This document shows positions 42,685-52,076 of a stretch of 64,000 bases of DNA, in pieces. A program made the position numbers and the translations under genes. Under the pieces are notes generated by a model, which made no database searches, was not told the origin of the DNA, and saw only the letters and a program-made list of their open reading frames with translations. The stretch comes from Sphingomonas dokdonensis (lineage in GTDB: Bacteria > Pseudomonadota > Alphaproteobacteria > Sphingomonadales > Sphingomonadaceae): the NCBI RefSeq assembly GCF_002197685.1, contig NZ_NBBI01000007.1, positions 31,116 through 95,115 on the forward strand, read 5' to 3'. Position 1 is the stretch's first letter, and every line of letters begins with the position of its first letter.

Positions 42685-44952
42685 ATGAACACCGCAACCA
42701 AAATCGGCATCGGCTCGGCGCTCTCGCGCGTGGATGGCGCGGACAAGGTGACCGGCCGCGCGAAATATGCCGCGGAATACAAGGTCGACGACCTGCTCTA
42801 CGGCGTCGCCGTCTGCGCGAAGATCGCCAAGGGCAAGATCCTGTCGATCGACGAGGCGGATGCGCGCGCCGTGCCCGGCGTGGTGGACGTCATCAGCCAT
42901 CTGAACCGCCCCAAGCAGGCGTGGCTCGACCGCAACTGGAAGGACGAGCTGTCGATCCCGGGCGAACCATTCAAGGCGTTCCACGACGAGACGGTGATGT
43001 TCGCCGGCCAGCCGGTCGCGCTGGTGGTGGCCGACACGTTCGAGGCGGCGCGATTCGCCGCCAGCCTCATCGACATCCGCTATGAGGAAGAGCCGCACAA
43101 CATCGACTTTGCGGCATCGCTGGACGAGAAATTCATGCCGTCGCACCTGAAGCGGCGCAACAATTACCATCCGCCCAAGAACCGTGGGCATGCGCAGCAG
43201 GCGTACGATGACGCGCCGGTGAAGGTCGCGGCCGATTATCACCTCGCGCCCGAGCATCACAATCCGATGGAGATGCACGCCTCCACCGTGGAATGGCACG
43301 GCGACGGCAAGATCACCGTCTATGACAAGGTGCAGGGCTCGCAGGGACCGCAGGCGTATCTCGCCAGCGCGTTCGGCCTCGGCAAGAAGAACGTGCGCGT
43401 CGTCAACGCTTTCGTCGGCGGCGGCTTCGGCTCGGGGCTGCGGCCGCAATGGCAGGTGCAGCTCGCCGTGATGGGCGCGATCCATCTGGAGCAGTCCGTG
43501 CGCGTGGTGATGACGCGCCAGCAGATGTTCACCCACGCGCATCGCCCCGAATGCACCTATTCGGTGCGCCTCGGCGCCGAGCCCGACGGCAAGCTCAGTG
43601 CGATGATGCACGATGCCACCACCTCCACCTCGCGGTTCGAGAACAACATGGAGGACATCGTCATCTGGGGCATGATGGCCTATGACTGCCCCAATGCGAG
43701 CGGCGAGTATGCCATCGCGCCGCGTGATACCTATACCTCAGCCGACATGCGCGCGCCCGGCGCGGCGACGGGCATGACCTTGTTCGAGATCGCGATGGAC
43801 GAAATGGCCTATGCCGCCGGCGTCGATCCGCTCGATTTCCGTCTGCGCAATTATTCGGAGGTCGATGCCATGAACGGCACGCCCTACACCTCCAAGGCTT
43901 TGCGCGAGGCGTATCAGGAGGGTGCGGCCCGGTTCGGCTGGGACAAGCGCTCGGCCGCGCCGCGATCGATGAAGGAAGGGCGCGAGCTGGTCGGCTACGG
44001 CATGGCCACCGGCATGTGGGACGCGATGTTCAGCAAGACGGCCGCGCGCGCGACATTGTCCGCCGACGGGAAGCTGGAGGTCGCCTCCGCCAGCTCCGAC
44101 ATCGGCACCGGCACCTATACGGTGATGGTGCAGGTCGCCGCCGACACATTGGGCCTGTCACCCGACCGGATCACCGCCACTTTGGGCGACAGCGACCTGC
44201 CCGAGGCGCCGGTCGAAGGCGGCTCATGGGGTGCGGCGTCGACCGGCGCGGCGGTGCAGCTCGCCTGCCAGTCGGTCGCCAAGAAGCTGTTGTCCGCCGC
44301 GGGCAAGCTCGACGGCGATCCCTTTCACGGCGTCAACGGCATCGAGGGGCTGGAGTTCGCCGACGGCGCGATGATCCGCCGCGACAATCCCGACGTGCGC
44401 GCCTCGCTGACCGACGTGATGGCAGCGGCCGGGCTCGACAAAATCGAGGTGGAGGAAACCGCCGGGCCGGGCATCGGCGACATGATCTCCATGGCACGCA
44501 AGTCGCGCAACACGCACAGCGCGGTCTTCTGCGAGGTGCGGGTGGACGAGGAGCTGAACCAGGTGCGCGTCACCCGCGTGGTCAACGCTGTGGCGGCGGG
44601 CCGCATCATCAACCCCAAGACCGCGCGCAGCCAGATTCTGGGCGGCGTGGTGATGGGCATCGGCATGGCGCTGCACGAGGAAACGTTCGCCGACACGACG
44701 CTCGGCCGCTGGATGAACCACAATTTCGCCGAATATCACGTCCCCGCGCACGCCGACATCCACGACATCGACGTGATCTTCGTCGACGAGCCCGATCCCG
44801 AGGTAACGCCGCTTGGCGTCAAGGGGCTGGGCGAGATCGGCATCGTCGGCACCGCCGCCGCGGTCGCCAACGCGATCTACCACGCCACCGGCAAACGCGT
44901 GCGCAGCCTGCCGATCACCATCGACAAGCTGCTCGATGCGCCGGCGGACTAG
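42685..44952 (+). CDS. paoC: Aldehyde oxidoreductase molybdenum subunit (PaoC-like)
   Basis: A 755-aa subunit that binds molybdopterin cytosine dinucleotide and oxidises aldehydes to acids. The active-site glutamate is Glu717 in VKGLGEIGIVG. Family motifs include GGGFGSGLRPQWQVQLA, APGAATGMTLFEIAMDE and GSWGAASTGAAVQ. GAGGAG lies 7 bases before the ATG. The three subunits form one operon. No PaoD/XdhC-type maturation factor follows it in this window. The natural substrate is unknown; aromatic aldehydes are usual for PaoABC. Confidence 0.93.
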   Translation: MNTATKIGIGSALSRVDGADKVTGRAKYAAEYKVDDLLYGVAVCAKIAKGKILSIDEADARAVPGVVDVISHLNRPKQAWLDRNWKDELSIPGEPFKAFHDETVMFAGQPVALVVADTFEAARFAASLIDIRYEEEPHNIDFAASLDEKFMPSHLKRRNNYHPPKNRGHAQQAYDDAPVKVAADYHLAPEHHNPMEMHASTVEWHGDGKITVYDKVQGSQGPQAYLASAFGLGKKNVRVVNAFVGGGFGSGLRPQWQVQLAVMGAIHLEQSVRVVMTRQQMFTHAHRPECTYSVRLGAEPDGKLSAMMHDATTSTSRFENNMEDIVIWGMMAYDCPNASGEYAIAPRDTYTSADMRAPGAATGMTLFEIAMDEMAYAAGVDPLDFRLRNYSEVDAMNGTPYTSKALREAYQEGAARFGWDKRSAAPRSMKEGRELVGYGMATGMWDAMFSKTAARATLSADGKLEVASASSDIGTGTYTVMVQVAADTLGLSPDRITATLGDSDLPEAPVEGGSWGAASTGAAVQLACQSVAKKLLSAAGKLDGDPFHGVNGIEGLEFADGAMIRRDNPDVRASLTDVMAAAGLDKIEVEETAGPGIGDMISMARKSRNTHSAVFCEVRVDEELNQVRVTRVVNAVAAGRIINPKTARSQILGGVVMGIGMALHEETFADTTLGRWMNHNFAEYHVPAHADIHDIDVIFVDEPDPEVTPLGVKGLGEIGIVGTAAAVANAIYHATGKRVRSLPITIDKLLDAPAD

Positions 44953-44958
44953 CGCAGA

Positions 44959-45780
44959 TCAGAAACGACGTGGCCCGCCGGCCACGTCGCAGGTGCCGCG
45001 AAACGCGTAGTCGCCCAGCCCGACCACGGTGATCCGGCCGCTGCGCCGATCAACGGTGATCTTGGGCTTGTTCAGTCCGTTCAGGCGATAGTTCGCGTGG
45101 ATCGTGTCGGGCGTCGTCGCCACGCCGTCGAGATCCCACCAATCGCCCTGGCCGCGCGAATGGATCGGCGGGATCAGCTTCTTGGGCAGGCGGATGCGAC
45201 CGCCGCCATCCCACAGTTGCAGCATCAGCGACGCATCGAAATGCTCCTGCGTCAGCTCGGACCGGGTGCCGTAATCATAGCGGTTGGTGCGATCGTTCCA
45301 CGTCCAGCCGGCGTTGTTCGCGACCGTCGGGCGCTGTCCGTCGCCGAAACACACCAGCCCGAGATCGCCGGCGCCGGCCGCACCCGCGTCGTCGCCCTGC
45401 GCATAGCTGGGCGTGCCGGTTTGCGGGGCGGAGCGGCCATAGCCCGCGCTCGAACGGTACGGCTCGGGCCGTGACGCTGGCTGTGCGGCGCTTTGTCGGC
45501 AATCGGGCGGCGTGGTCGGGATGATCGCGGCATACCGGCCGTCCATGGTGGCGATCGTCACGCATTGCCGCCGGTCCGCGCTCCACCAATTGGTGTAGGA
45601 GCGGTCGTCGCCCTTGGACGAGCTCGACAGGCGATAGCCGCGCCGTTGCAGCTCGCCCTCGGCCTGGCCAGCGCGCGCACCGACCAGATCGTCCAGCCCG
45701 GTCGATTGCGCATGCGCCGCGGGCGTCGACCCGATCAGGCCAGCGAAAATCAAACCGCCAATTGCAAGAAAGCGCATCAT
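44959..45780 (-). CDS. Secreted protein, unknown function
   Basis: A 273-aa protein with a signal peptide (FLAIGGLIFAGLIGSTPAAHAQ). After it comes a short repeat-like domain (ARAGQAEGELQRRGYRLSSSSKGDDRSYTNWW), a serine/proline-rich linker, and a C-terminal domain (WTWNDRTNRYDYGTRSE ... PPIHSRGQGDWWDLDG ... DRRSGRITVVGLGDYAFRGTC). The C-terminal part looks like a beta-sandwich. Two adjacent ATGs (45780 and 45777) follow AAAGGAAG. It is convergent with paoC. The family is not recognised. Confidence 0.78.
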   Translation of the reverse strand: MMRFLAIGGLIFAGLIGSTPAAHAQSTGLDDLVGARAGQAEGELQRRGYRLSSSSKGDDRSYTNWWSADRRQCVTIATMDGRYAAIIPTTPPDCRQSAAQPASRPEPYRSSAGYGRSAPQTGTPSYAQGDDAGAAGAGDLGLVCFGDGQRPTVANNAGWTWNDRTNRYDYGTRSELTQEHFDASLMLQLWDGGGRIRLPKKLIPPIHSRGQGDWWDLDGVATTPDTIHANYRLNGLNKPKITVDRRSGRITVVGLGDYAFRGTCDVAGGPRRF

Positions 45781-45862
45781 ACTTCCTTTGAGCCGTTGTT
45801 GCCCGACAAGGCCCGCAGCAGTGATCCGTGTCAAGCAAGCGTAGTTAATCGCCGCGCGCCGA

Positions 45863-46540
45863 TCAGCGCAGCACGAACAGGGCGGCAATAACGAACGACG
45901 CCACGGCCGCCTGCACAAAGGCGCGACCCGCATTCAGCAGGCCCCGCCAGAGACTTTGCTTCAGGTGATGGGCAAACCACATGGTGACGGCGGAAAGATA
46001 CCCCAGCAACGCCACCGTCGCGAGCACCGGACCGATCGTGTGGCCACCGGGAATGGCCGCATGTCCCAGGCTCGTCGCCAGCCCAAGAAACAGGGCAAAT
46101 GGCGCGCAGGCATAGCATTGGCCGTAGAACGGCGCCTTGAGCCGCTGGCGCGTCACGGGAACGCGCTGCGCCCGCAGAAAGCGCGTGGCCATCATCAGCG
46201 GAAACATCGAAAACAGCAGCAGGCGCAGCACGAGGAAGCTGGTGTCGTCGGTAATGAGCGAGGCCAGCCCGGTCTGCTTGGCCACGATGGGATTTGTGCC
46301 GCCCCCGATCGCCTCATCCGCCGCGCGGGTCAGCAGCAGCGACAGAACAAGGAACAGCGGCGGGTTGAGCGTGTCGGAGAATTGCTCGTCCTGCGTGTCG
46401 CGCAGCTCGCTGTCCGCATAGGTCATCATCGCAAGCGGATTGGTGATCACTCGCCACAAGGTGATCGGATAGGAAACGAGCCAGCTCATCACTTCGTAGA
46501 GCAGCTCGCCCAGCGAGTTCAGCCACTTCATGAAGTCCAT
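45863..46540 (-). CDS. Multi-pass membrane protein, unknown function
   Basis: A 225-aa protein with about five hydrophobic helices (SWLVSYPITLWRVIT, PLFLVLSLLLTRA, LLLFSMFPLMMATRF, LATVALLGYLSAV and AAVASFVIAALFVL). A FYGQCYACAPFALFLG segment near residue 140 is its most striking motif. The N-terminus has an amphipathic helix. I do not recognise a family. It follows the L,D-transpeptidase gene on the same strand after a gap of about 130 bases. Confidence 0.72.
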   Translation of the reverse strand: MDFMKWLNSLGELLYEVMSWLVSYPITLWRVITNPLAMMTYADSELRDTQDEQFSDTLNPPLFLVLSLLLTRAADEAIGGGTNPIVAKQTGLASLITDDTSFLVLRLLLFSMFPLMMATRFLRAQRVPVTRQRLKAPFYGQCYACAPFALFLGLATSLGHAAIPGGHTIGPVLATVALLGYLSAVTMWFAHHLKQSLWRGLLNAGRAFVQAAVASFVIAALFVLR

Positions 46541-46668
46541 GACAATGGTGTGGCGTGGCTGGCCCCGCGCGGCAATAGCGCCGATGCGCCGCCGGCGCGG
46601 ATCCGATCATGCCAGGCGGCAGGCGATCGGATCCGCGCGGGTCAGCCGGTCGCCCGGGACGTCACCGA

Positions 46669-48108
46669 TTACGGGCCGACGTCCGCCGCGCCGGTCTTCA
46701 CGCGCATGGAGGCTGGTCCCTTGAAGCCGAGTGCCTCGGACACGCGGTCGTTCCAGCCATAAGGATCGTTGCGCACGATCGGGTCGCCCGCCTCGTCGAA
46801 CAGCACCGTCTGGTACAGCAGCCGGACCGGGATCTCGCGCGGCAGCTTCACGAACGTCTGCTCGCCGGTTGCGCGCGCCTTGTTCCATTCGTCGATCACG
46901 CCTTCCTGCTCGGCCAGCATCTTGGCAAAGCCGAGCGCGTCCTCCACGCGGACGCAGCCGTGGCTGCGCGCGCGCTGCGTCATGCCGAACAGCGCCTTGG
47001 CCGGCGTATCGTGCAGGTAGATGGCGTGTTCGTTCTGCATGTCGAACTTGACGAGACCGAGCGAGTTCTTCGGCCCCGGCTGCTGCACGATCCAGCCGTC
47101 TTCCCATTGCATGTTATTGGCCTTGAGATAGCCCGCACCCTTGCCGGCGATCTCGTTCTTCTGGATCGAGCGCGGCACCGTCCAGGTCGGGTTGGCGACA
47201 AGGCGGAACATCGGCGAGGCGAGCTGCGGCGTCTCGTGGTCGGGCTCGCCCACCACCACGCGGCGGCTGTTGGCGAGCGTGCCGTCGCGGAAATAGTTGA
47301 GCCGCGCCGCGGCGATGTTCACGTCGATGCGCGTCGCGGCGGGGTTGCGATCAAGCCAGCGCAGACGCTCCATGTTCACCGCGATCGCGCGGGCGCGCAC
47401 GTCGTCGGACTGGTTGAGGATCGCGAGCGCCTCCGCGCCGATCACGCCATCGGCCTCCATGCCGTAATCGGACTGCATCTTCTTCACCGCAGCCGCCATC
47501 TGCGGGGTGTAGCGGTCGCCCGCCGCGGCCTTGGGATCGAGATAGTCGAGCACGACGAGCTGACGCGCGATCTGCGGCATGCGCGGATCGGTGCTGTTCG
47601 GCTTGATCGCCTCGCCCTTGTCCGACACCACTGGCTGGGTCTGCGCCTTGCCCTGGGCCATCTCCTTGCGCAGCGCGACATAGGCTTGCGACAGCCGCTT
47701 GTAGTGATCGTCCTGCGGCGCAAGGCTGTTGAGCCAGCCGGCCACGTCGTTCTTGGCCAGCGCCTGTTGCAGCCCGGCCTTCAGGTCCACCTCGGGCCGC
47801 TTCAGCGTGTACACGTCATAGAGCTTGGTCGGGTCGGTCGCGCCCTGCGCCAACGCGCCGGCATAGGCGAGCGCCGCCTCAGTCATCGCCTGGTCGCCAT
47901 CGCCGCTGACCGCAAAGTCCTTGCCGTCGAGGCCGTGCGCGGCGCGGCCGTCGATCGCCTTGCGCAGTTGATCCTTTGTCGTATTGCTCCAGCGCGCGTT
48001 CTGCGCCTCGGCGGCACTCACCGTGTTGCTGTCACCCGATGCGGTCTGGACGTTGCAGCCTGCCAGCAAAGCGGCGGCCGATGCGGTAATCACCCAATGG
48101 TAGCGCAC
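46669..48108 (-). CDS. L,D-transpeptidase lipoprotein (YcbB-like)
   Basis: A 479-aa enzyme that forms 3-3 cross-links in peptidoglycan. The N-terminus is a lipoprotein signal (ASAAALLAGC). A peptidoglycan-binding domain (DYGMEADGVIGAEALAIL) lies near residues 210-235. The YkuD catalytic domain has IYLHDTP and the motif RSHGCVRVE with Cys385 and His383. The size and layout match YcbB (LdtD). GTG is the start, with GGGAG 6 bases before it. It is downstream of dadA on the same strand (82 bases apart) and acts in the periplasm. Confidence 0.92.
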   Translation of the reverse strand: MRYHWVITASAAALLAGCNVQTASGDSNTVSAAEAQNARWSNTTKDQLRKAIDGRAAHGLDGKDFAVSGDGDQAMTEAALAYAGALAQGATDPTKLYDVYTLKRPEVDLKAGLQQALAKNDVAGWLNSLAPQDDHYKRLSQAYVALRKEMAQGKAQTQPVVSDKGEAIKPNSTDPRMPQIARQLVVLDYLDPKAAAGDRYTPQMAAAVKKMQSDYGMEADGVIGAEALAILNQSDDVRARAIAVNMERLRWLDRNPAATRIDVNIAAARLNYFRDGTLANSRRVVVGEPDHETPQLASPMFRLVANPTWTVPRSIQKNEIAGKGAGYLKANNMQWEDGWIVQQPGPKNSLGLVKFDMQNEHAIYLHDTPAKALFGMTQRARSHGCVRVEDALGFAKMLAEQEGVIDEWNKARATGEQTFVKLPREIPVRLLYQTVLFDEAGDPIVRNDPYGWNDRVSEALGFKGPASMRVKTGAADVGP

Positions 48109-48190
48109 ATGATACTCCCGTTACGGTACTGCAACGCACCGCACGGCCACACGCTCCGTCGCTTGCCGCAAACTCTTCGTCGCAGCGCGC

Positions 48191-49444
48191 TCAGCCGTAG
48201 CGGTCGAGCCCCAGCCCGGCGACGGGGATCGGCGGCGTCTCGCCCGACAGAAGCGCCGCGATCACCGCGGCCGATCCGCACGCCATCGTCCAGCCCAGCG
48301 TGCCATGCCCGGTGTTGAGGAACAGATTGGGCAGCGCGGTGCCGCCGATGATCGGCGGCCCGTCGGGCGTCATCGGGCGCAGGCCGCTCCAGAAGTTCGT
48401 CTCGCCTGCCTGCGACGCGCCGGGGAACAGATCATTAAGCGAATGGAGCAAGGTCGCCTCGCGCCGACGCGGCAGCGAATTGTCGTAGCCCGAGATTTCC
48501 GCCATCCCGCCAACGCGGATCCGATCGCCCAGCCGCGTGATCGCGATCTTGTAGCTCTCGTCGAGCAGCGTCGAGACGGGCGCTGCCGCGGGATCGGCGA
48601 TCGGCACCGTGATTGAATAGCCCTTCACCGGATAGACCGGCAGGCGGATGCCAAGCGGCCGGAGCAGTTGCGGCGAATGGCTCCCCAGCGCGACTAGGTA
48701 CGCATCGCCATGCACCACCCCGGCATCGGTGTGCACGCCGGTGATTGCCGTGCCATTGCTCTCGATGCCGTGGATCGCGGTGTTGAAACGGAATTCCACC
48801 CCATCCGCCGCCAGCCGCTCGGCCAGCCGCGTGGTGAACAGGTGGCAATCGCCCGTCTCGTCATTGGGCAGGCGCAATCCCCCAACGAAGCGGTCGCGCG
48901 CGGCAGCAAGCCCCGGCTCGGCGGCGACGCAACCCGCGCGGTCGAGCAACTCGTACGGCACGTCATAGGAGGCGAGCACCGCCATGTCCTTCGCCGCGCC
49001 GTCCATCTGCTTGGATGTACGGAACAGCTGCAGCGTCCCTTGCGACCGCTCGTCATACTTGATGCCGAGATCGCGGCGCAGCGCAACCAGCTCGTCGCGG
49101 CTGAATTCGGCCAGCCCCACCATCCGGCTCTTGTTTAGCGCATATCGCTGCGCGGTGCAGTTGCGCAGCATCGCCGCCAGCCACGTCAGCATCGCCGCAT
49201 TCGCCTGCGGGCGCAGGATCAGCGGCGCATGGTGCATCATCAGCCACTTGATCGCCTTCACCGGAATGCCCGGCGCCGCCCAGGGGGAGGCATAGCCGGG
49301 CGAAATCTCGCCGGCATTGGCGAAGCTTGTCTCCAGCGCCGGCCCCGGCTGGCGATCGATCACGACCACCTCATGCCCAGCGCGGCGCAGATAATGCGCG
49401 GCAGTGATGCCGATCACTCCGGCGCCAAGGATCACCACCCTCAT
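48191..49444 (-). CDS. dadA: D-amino acid dehydrogenase small subunit
   Basis: A 417-aa FAD enzyme that oxidises D-amino acids, mainly D-alanine, to 2-oxo acids, feeding electrons to quinone at the membrane. The dinucleotide-binding motif [17 protein letters not shown] opens the protein. Family segments ([46 protein letters not shown]) are intact, and the length is typical. The ATG at 49444 gives the normal N-terminus. It is divergent from an Lrp-type gene and precedes an L,D-transpeptidase gene. Confidence 0.95.
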   Translation of the reverse strand: MRVVILGAGVIGITAAHYLRRAGHEVVVIDRQPGPALETSFANAGEISPGYASPWAAPGIPVKAIKWLMMHHAPLILRPQANAAMLTWLAAMLRNCTAQRYALNKSRMVGLAEFSRDELVALRRDLGIKYDERSQGTLQLFRTSKQMDGAAKDMAVLASYDVPYELLDRAGCVAAEPGLAAARDRFVGGLRLPNDETGDCHLFTTRLAERLAADGVEFRFNTAIHGIESNGTAITGVHTDAGVVHGDAYLVALGSHSPQLLRPLGIRLPVYPVKGYSITVPIADPAAAPVSTLLDESYKIAITRLGDRIRVGGMAEISGYDNSLPRRREATLLHSLNDLFPGASQAGETNFWSGLRPMTPDGPPIIGGTALPNLFLNTGHGTLGWTMACGSAAVIAALLSGETPPIPVAGLGLDRYG

Positions 49445-49610
49445 CGCACCAAATCCCGCGCCCACATCAGACCGATCTGTGTCATCGCCCGCTCGTCTCC
49501 TCCCGCCACCATGGCCGAAGACGATGCGGATTTGTCGCCGAATCTGCGACGGAAGCTGCTATCGCGGCGCTGGTTTCGCAGCTTCTGCGAGGCGACAGGA
49601 GTATTGCACC

Positions 49611-50051
49611 ATGATCGACGCGGTGGACCGCCGCATCCTGAACCAGCTGCGGCTCAACGCCCGCATCACCAACAGTGCGCTCGCGCGCGAGGTGGGTCTG
49701 TCCGAATCCGCCTGCCTGCGCCGACTGAAGCTGCTGGAAAAAAGCGGCACGATCCGCGGCTATACCGCGATCATCGCCGGCAGCGATCCTGACGAGGGCA
49801 ATGTGGCGCTGGTGCAGGTGGAGCTGGAACGGCAGACGGAGGAATATCTCACCCGCTTCGAGGCGGCGATGCGCCGCCACGCCGAAATCCGCGAATGGTA
49901 TCTGCTGACCGGCGACGGCGACTATCTGCTGCGGCTGCAGATCACCGACATGGATCATTACGCCCGCTTCCACCGCGACGTGCTGTCGCGCCTGCCGGGC
50001 GTTTCGCGCATCACCTCCAGCTTCGCGATGCGCAGCAATCGCAAGCCGTGA
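49611..50051 (+). CDS. Lrp/AsnC-family transcriptional regulator
   Basis: A 146-aa regulator. A helix-turn-helix (LNARITNSALAREVGLSESACLRRLKLLEKSGTIRGY) is followed by the ligand-binding RAM domain (VQVELE, EWYLLTGDGDYLLRLQITD). It is divergent from dadA with 166 bases between, the usual layout for an alanine-sensing regulator of D-amino acid catabolism. It likely activates dadA in the presence of alanine. Confidence 0.92.
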   Translation: MIDAVDRRILNQLRLNARITNSALAREVGLSESACLRRLKLLEKSGTIRGYTAIIAGSDPDEGNVALVQVELERQTEEYLTRFEAAMRRHAEIREWYLLTGDGDYLLRLQITDMDHYARFHRDVLSRLPGVSRITSSFAMRSNRKP

Positions 50052-50278
50052 GCGCTTCGCTCTGATGGGACACCGTAGAGTTTTCGGGCTTCGTTTCCCT
50101 GCCGCAATGGTTCCAGGCAAGAAAAGGATCAAATATTACGCGGCTGCGCCATGACGACGTAAATTGCTCGATACCCGACCATTGGTTAAGTTTTTCGTAA
50201 ACTCCGTTGAACCTTTGCTGCTGCCAAGCGCTTCATCGCCGTCCTCTTCGAACGAGGGCCGAAATATCGGAGAGTACA

Positions 50279-50689
50279 ATGCGTATCACTACCATGTTCG
50301 CGACGGTTGCCGCTGCTGGCCTGCTGACCACTGCTGCCGGCGCGCAGAGCACCGCAGGCGGCGGCGCCGCCGCTTCGACGCCGCAGGGCTCGGTTGCCGG
50401 CGGTGAGTCGGTCGGCACGATGCGTAAGGGGCAGGACAAGCGCACGGATCGCATGTCGCGCCGCGATCAGCGCCAGATGGGCAGCTCCTCCTCCACCTAT
50501 GGCGCCGGTTCGACCTACACCGATCGTAACCGCGCAACCGGCGCAGTCGCAGCCGGCGGCACGGCAACGGGCAGCGGCGCCACCGCCAGCGGCACCTCGA
50601 TCGACGCCTATGGCTCGACCGACCGCAACGGCTCGACCGGTGAGGTCTATGGCGACAGCTCGGCCACGGCCGACACGCCGCGCAATTGA
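50279..50689 (+). CDS. Low-complexity secreted protein 1
   Basis: A 136-aa protein with a signal peptide (TMFATVAAAGLLTTAAGAQS). The mature chain is glycine-, serine- and threonine-rich with a basic patch (MRKGQDKRTDRMSRRDQRQ) and repeats of the type TATGSGATASGT. It is the first of three tandem, same-strand secreted proteins of similar composition. The function is unknown. Confidence 0.75.
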   Translation: MRITTMFATVAAAGLLTTAAGAQSTAGGGAAASTPQGSVAGGESVGTMRKGQDKRTDRMSRRDQRQMGSSSSTYGAGSTYTDRNRATGAVAAGGTATGSGATASGTSIDAYGSTDRNGSTGEVYGDSSATADTPRN

Positions 50690-50728
50690 GGATAAGGGGC
50701 GGGTCGTCACGGCCCGCCCTCCTTTCTC

Positions 50729-51079
50729 ATGACACCCCTTCTCCTTCTTGCCGCAGCCGCCGCGCCCTCCACACCCCAGGCGCAGTGCCGGCAGGTTCAC
50801 CATTTCGCGGATGGCCGGGTCGAGACGACGATGATCGATGACGATGGCAGCATCGGCTCCAGCGCCAGCAGCAGCGCGAACGGGAGCACGAATGCGCACG
50901 CCGGCACGTCATCCTCGCACAGCACGGTATCGGCATCGTCCAGCACGTCCGGCATGGGCACCGCCCACGCCACGTCGTCGAGCAGCACCACCGTCAACGG
51001 CGTCACGCGCACCGTGCGCGTCACCCGCGACGAAGGCGGCTGCACCGTCACGATCGACGAGCGGGATCAACGGGAGTAA
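50729..51079 (+). CDS. Low-complexity secreted protein 2
   Basis: A 116-aa protein with an alanine-rich leader (MTPLLLLAAAAAPSTPQAQ). A central serine-rich run (SIGSSASSSANGSTN... SSSHSTVSASSSTS) is followed by VNGVTRTVRVTRDEGGCTVTIDE. Two cysteines (Cys20 and one near residue 105) could pair. It lies 39 bases after the first protein of the set. Confidence 0.75.
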   Translation: MTPLLLLAAAAAPSTPQAQCRQVHHFADGRVETTMIDDDGSIGSSASSSANGSTNAHAGTSSSHSTVSASSSTSGMGTAHATSSSSTTVNGVTRTVRVTRDEGGCTVTIDERDQRE

Positions 51080-51084
51080 TCACC

Positions 51085-51504
51085 ATGCGTAGCCTTCTTA
51101 TTCTGGCGCCGGCCCTGCTGGTCGCAGGCACCGCGTCGGCGCAGGTCAACACCGGCAGCGCCGGCACCGCATCGCCCACCACGGGTGACGTGTCCGCCGG
51201 CACCACCAGCGGCGGCATGAGCGGCGACGGCACGGTCGGCGTGTCGGGCACGGCGGATGCCGCCGCGGCCAACGGCGGTACCGTGGCGACCGACGGCAGC
51301 GCGCGTTTCAACACGCGCAACAATACGGCGCGCCAGCGCTCCACCGCCACGGCGCGCGACGATGACGAGCGCGCCCGCTCGCGATCGATGACCAACGTCA
51401 CGCCGAAGGGCGACGTGCGGTCGAATTCGATGACCATCTACAAGCAGCGTGGCGAAAAGCCGGTGATCTCGCGCGAGCGCACGGTGAACGGCGAGCCCAA
51501 GTAA
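51085..51504 (+). CDS. Low-complexity secreted protein 3
   Basis: A 139-aa protein with a signal peptide (RSLLILAPALLVAGTASAQ). The mature part is glycine/threonine/alanine-rich, then basic (RSTATARDDDERARSRSM) and ends IYKQRGEKPVISRERTVNGEPK. It follows the second member by only 5 bases and so shares its transcript. The last member is followed by two GC-rich hairpins. Confidence 0.78.
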   Translation: MRSLLILAPALLVAGTASAQVNTGSAGTASPTTGDVSAGTTSGGMSGDGTVGVSGTADAAAANGGTVATDGSARFNTRNNTARQRSTATARDDDERARSRSMTNVTPKGDVRSNSMTIYKQRGEKPVISRERTVNGEPK

Positions 51505-51575
51505 CCGATCGGGTCGCGATAACTCGCCTAGCCTCTCCCCGAGCCGCTCCTACCCCGAGCGGCTCACACCCCCCC

Positions 51576-51604
51576 GGGCCGCGACGCACCCCTCGTCGCG
51601 GCCC
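51576..51604 (+). terminator. Hairpin terminator after the secreted-protein cluster
   Basis: GGGCCGCGACG pairs perfectly with CGTCGCGGCCC over 11 bp, with a 7-base loop, followed by GCTTTG. A second hairpin (GAGCCGCTC with GAGCGGCTC) sits just upstream at 51541-51565. Together they probably end the transcript of the three tandem secreted-protein genes. Confidence 0.65.
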
Positions 51605-51630
51605 GCTTTGTGTGGCAGCAAGCATCCCCG

Positions 51631-52044
51631 ATGGCTACATCCCCGCCCGGTCGCGCCCGCCGCATCACCCGCTGGCTGCTCGCCGTGCTTTATGGCGCGG
51701 CGGGCGTCCTGCACCTCGCAACACCAGCGCCGTTTCTCTCGATCACGCCGCACTGGGTGCCCGCCGCGCCGCTGGTGATCGCGCTCACCGGGCTTGCCGA
51801 ATTGGCCGGCGCGGCAGGGCTTGCGCAGCCCTGGTCGCCCGCGCTGCGCCGCTGGGCGGGGTGGGGGCTTGCAGCCTATGCGCTGTGTGTGTGGCCGGCG
51901 AATGTGAACCACCTGCTGATCGATCTCGCGCGCCCCGACGGGGGGCTCGGATGGGCATACCACGGCCCGCGCATGCTGCTTCAGCCTGTGCTGATCTGGG
52001 CGGCGTTGTGGGCGGGCGGCACGCTCGCGACACGCCGCGCTTGA
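51631..52044 (+). CDS. DoxX-like membrane protein
   Basis: A 137-aa protein with four helices. The pattern RWLLAVLYGAAGVLHL, a PFLSITPHWVP segment, ALTGLAELAGAAGLAQP and WPANVNHL matches the DoxX-like group of small membrane proteins. Their role is poorly known, often redox-related. An in-frame ATG at 51610 is an alternative start. It lies 32 bases before the SDR gene. Confidence 0.78.
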   Translation: MATSPPGRARRITRWLLAVLYGAAGVLHLATPAPFLSITPHWVPAAPLVIALTGLAELAGAAGLAQPWSPALRRWAGWGLAAYALCVWPANVNHLLIDLARPDGGLGWAYHGPRMLLQPVLIWAALWAGGTLATRRA

Positions 52045-52076
52045 GGGCAGGCACGAAGCCCGCCAAAGCACGCGCC

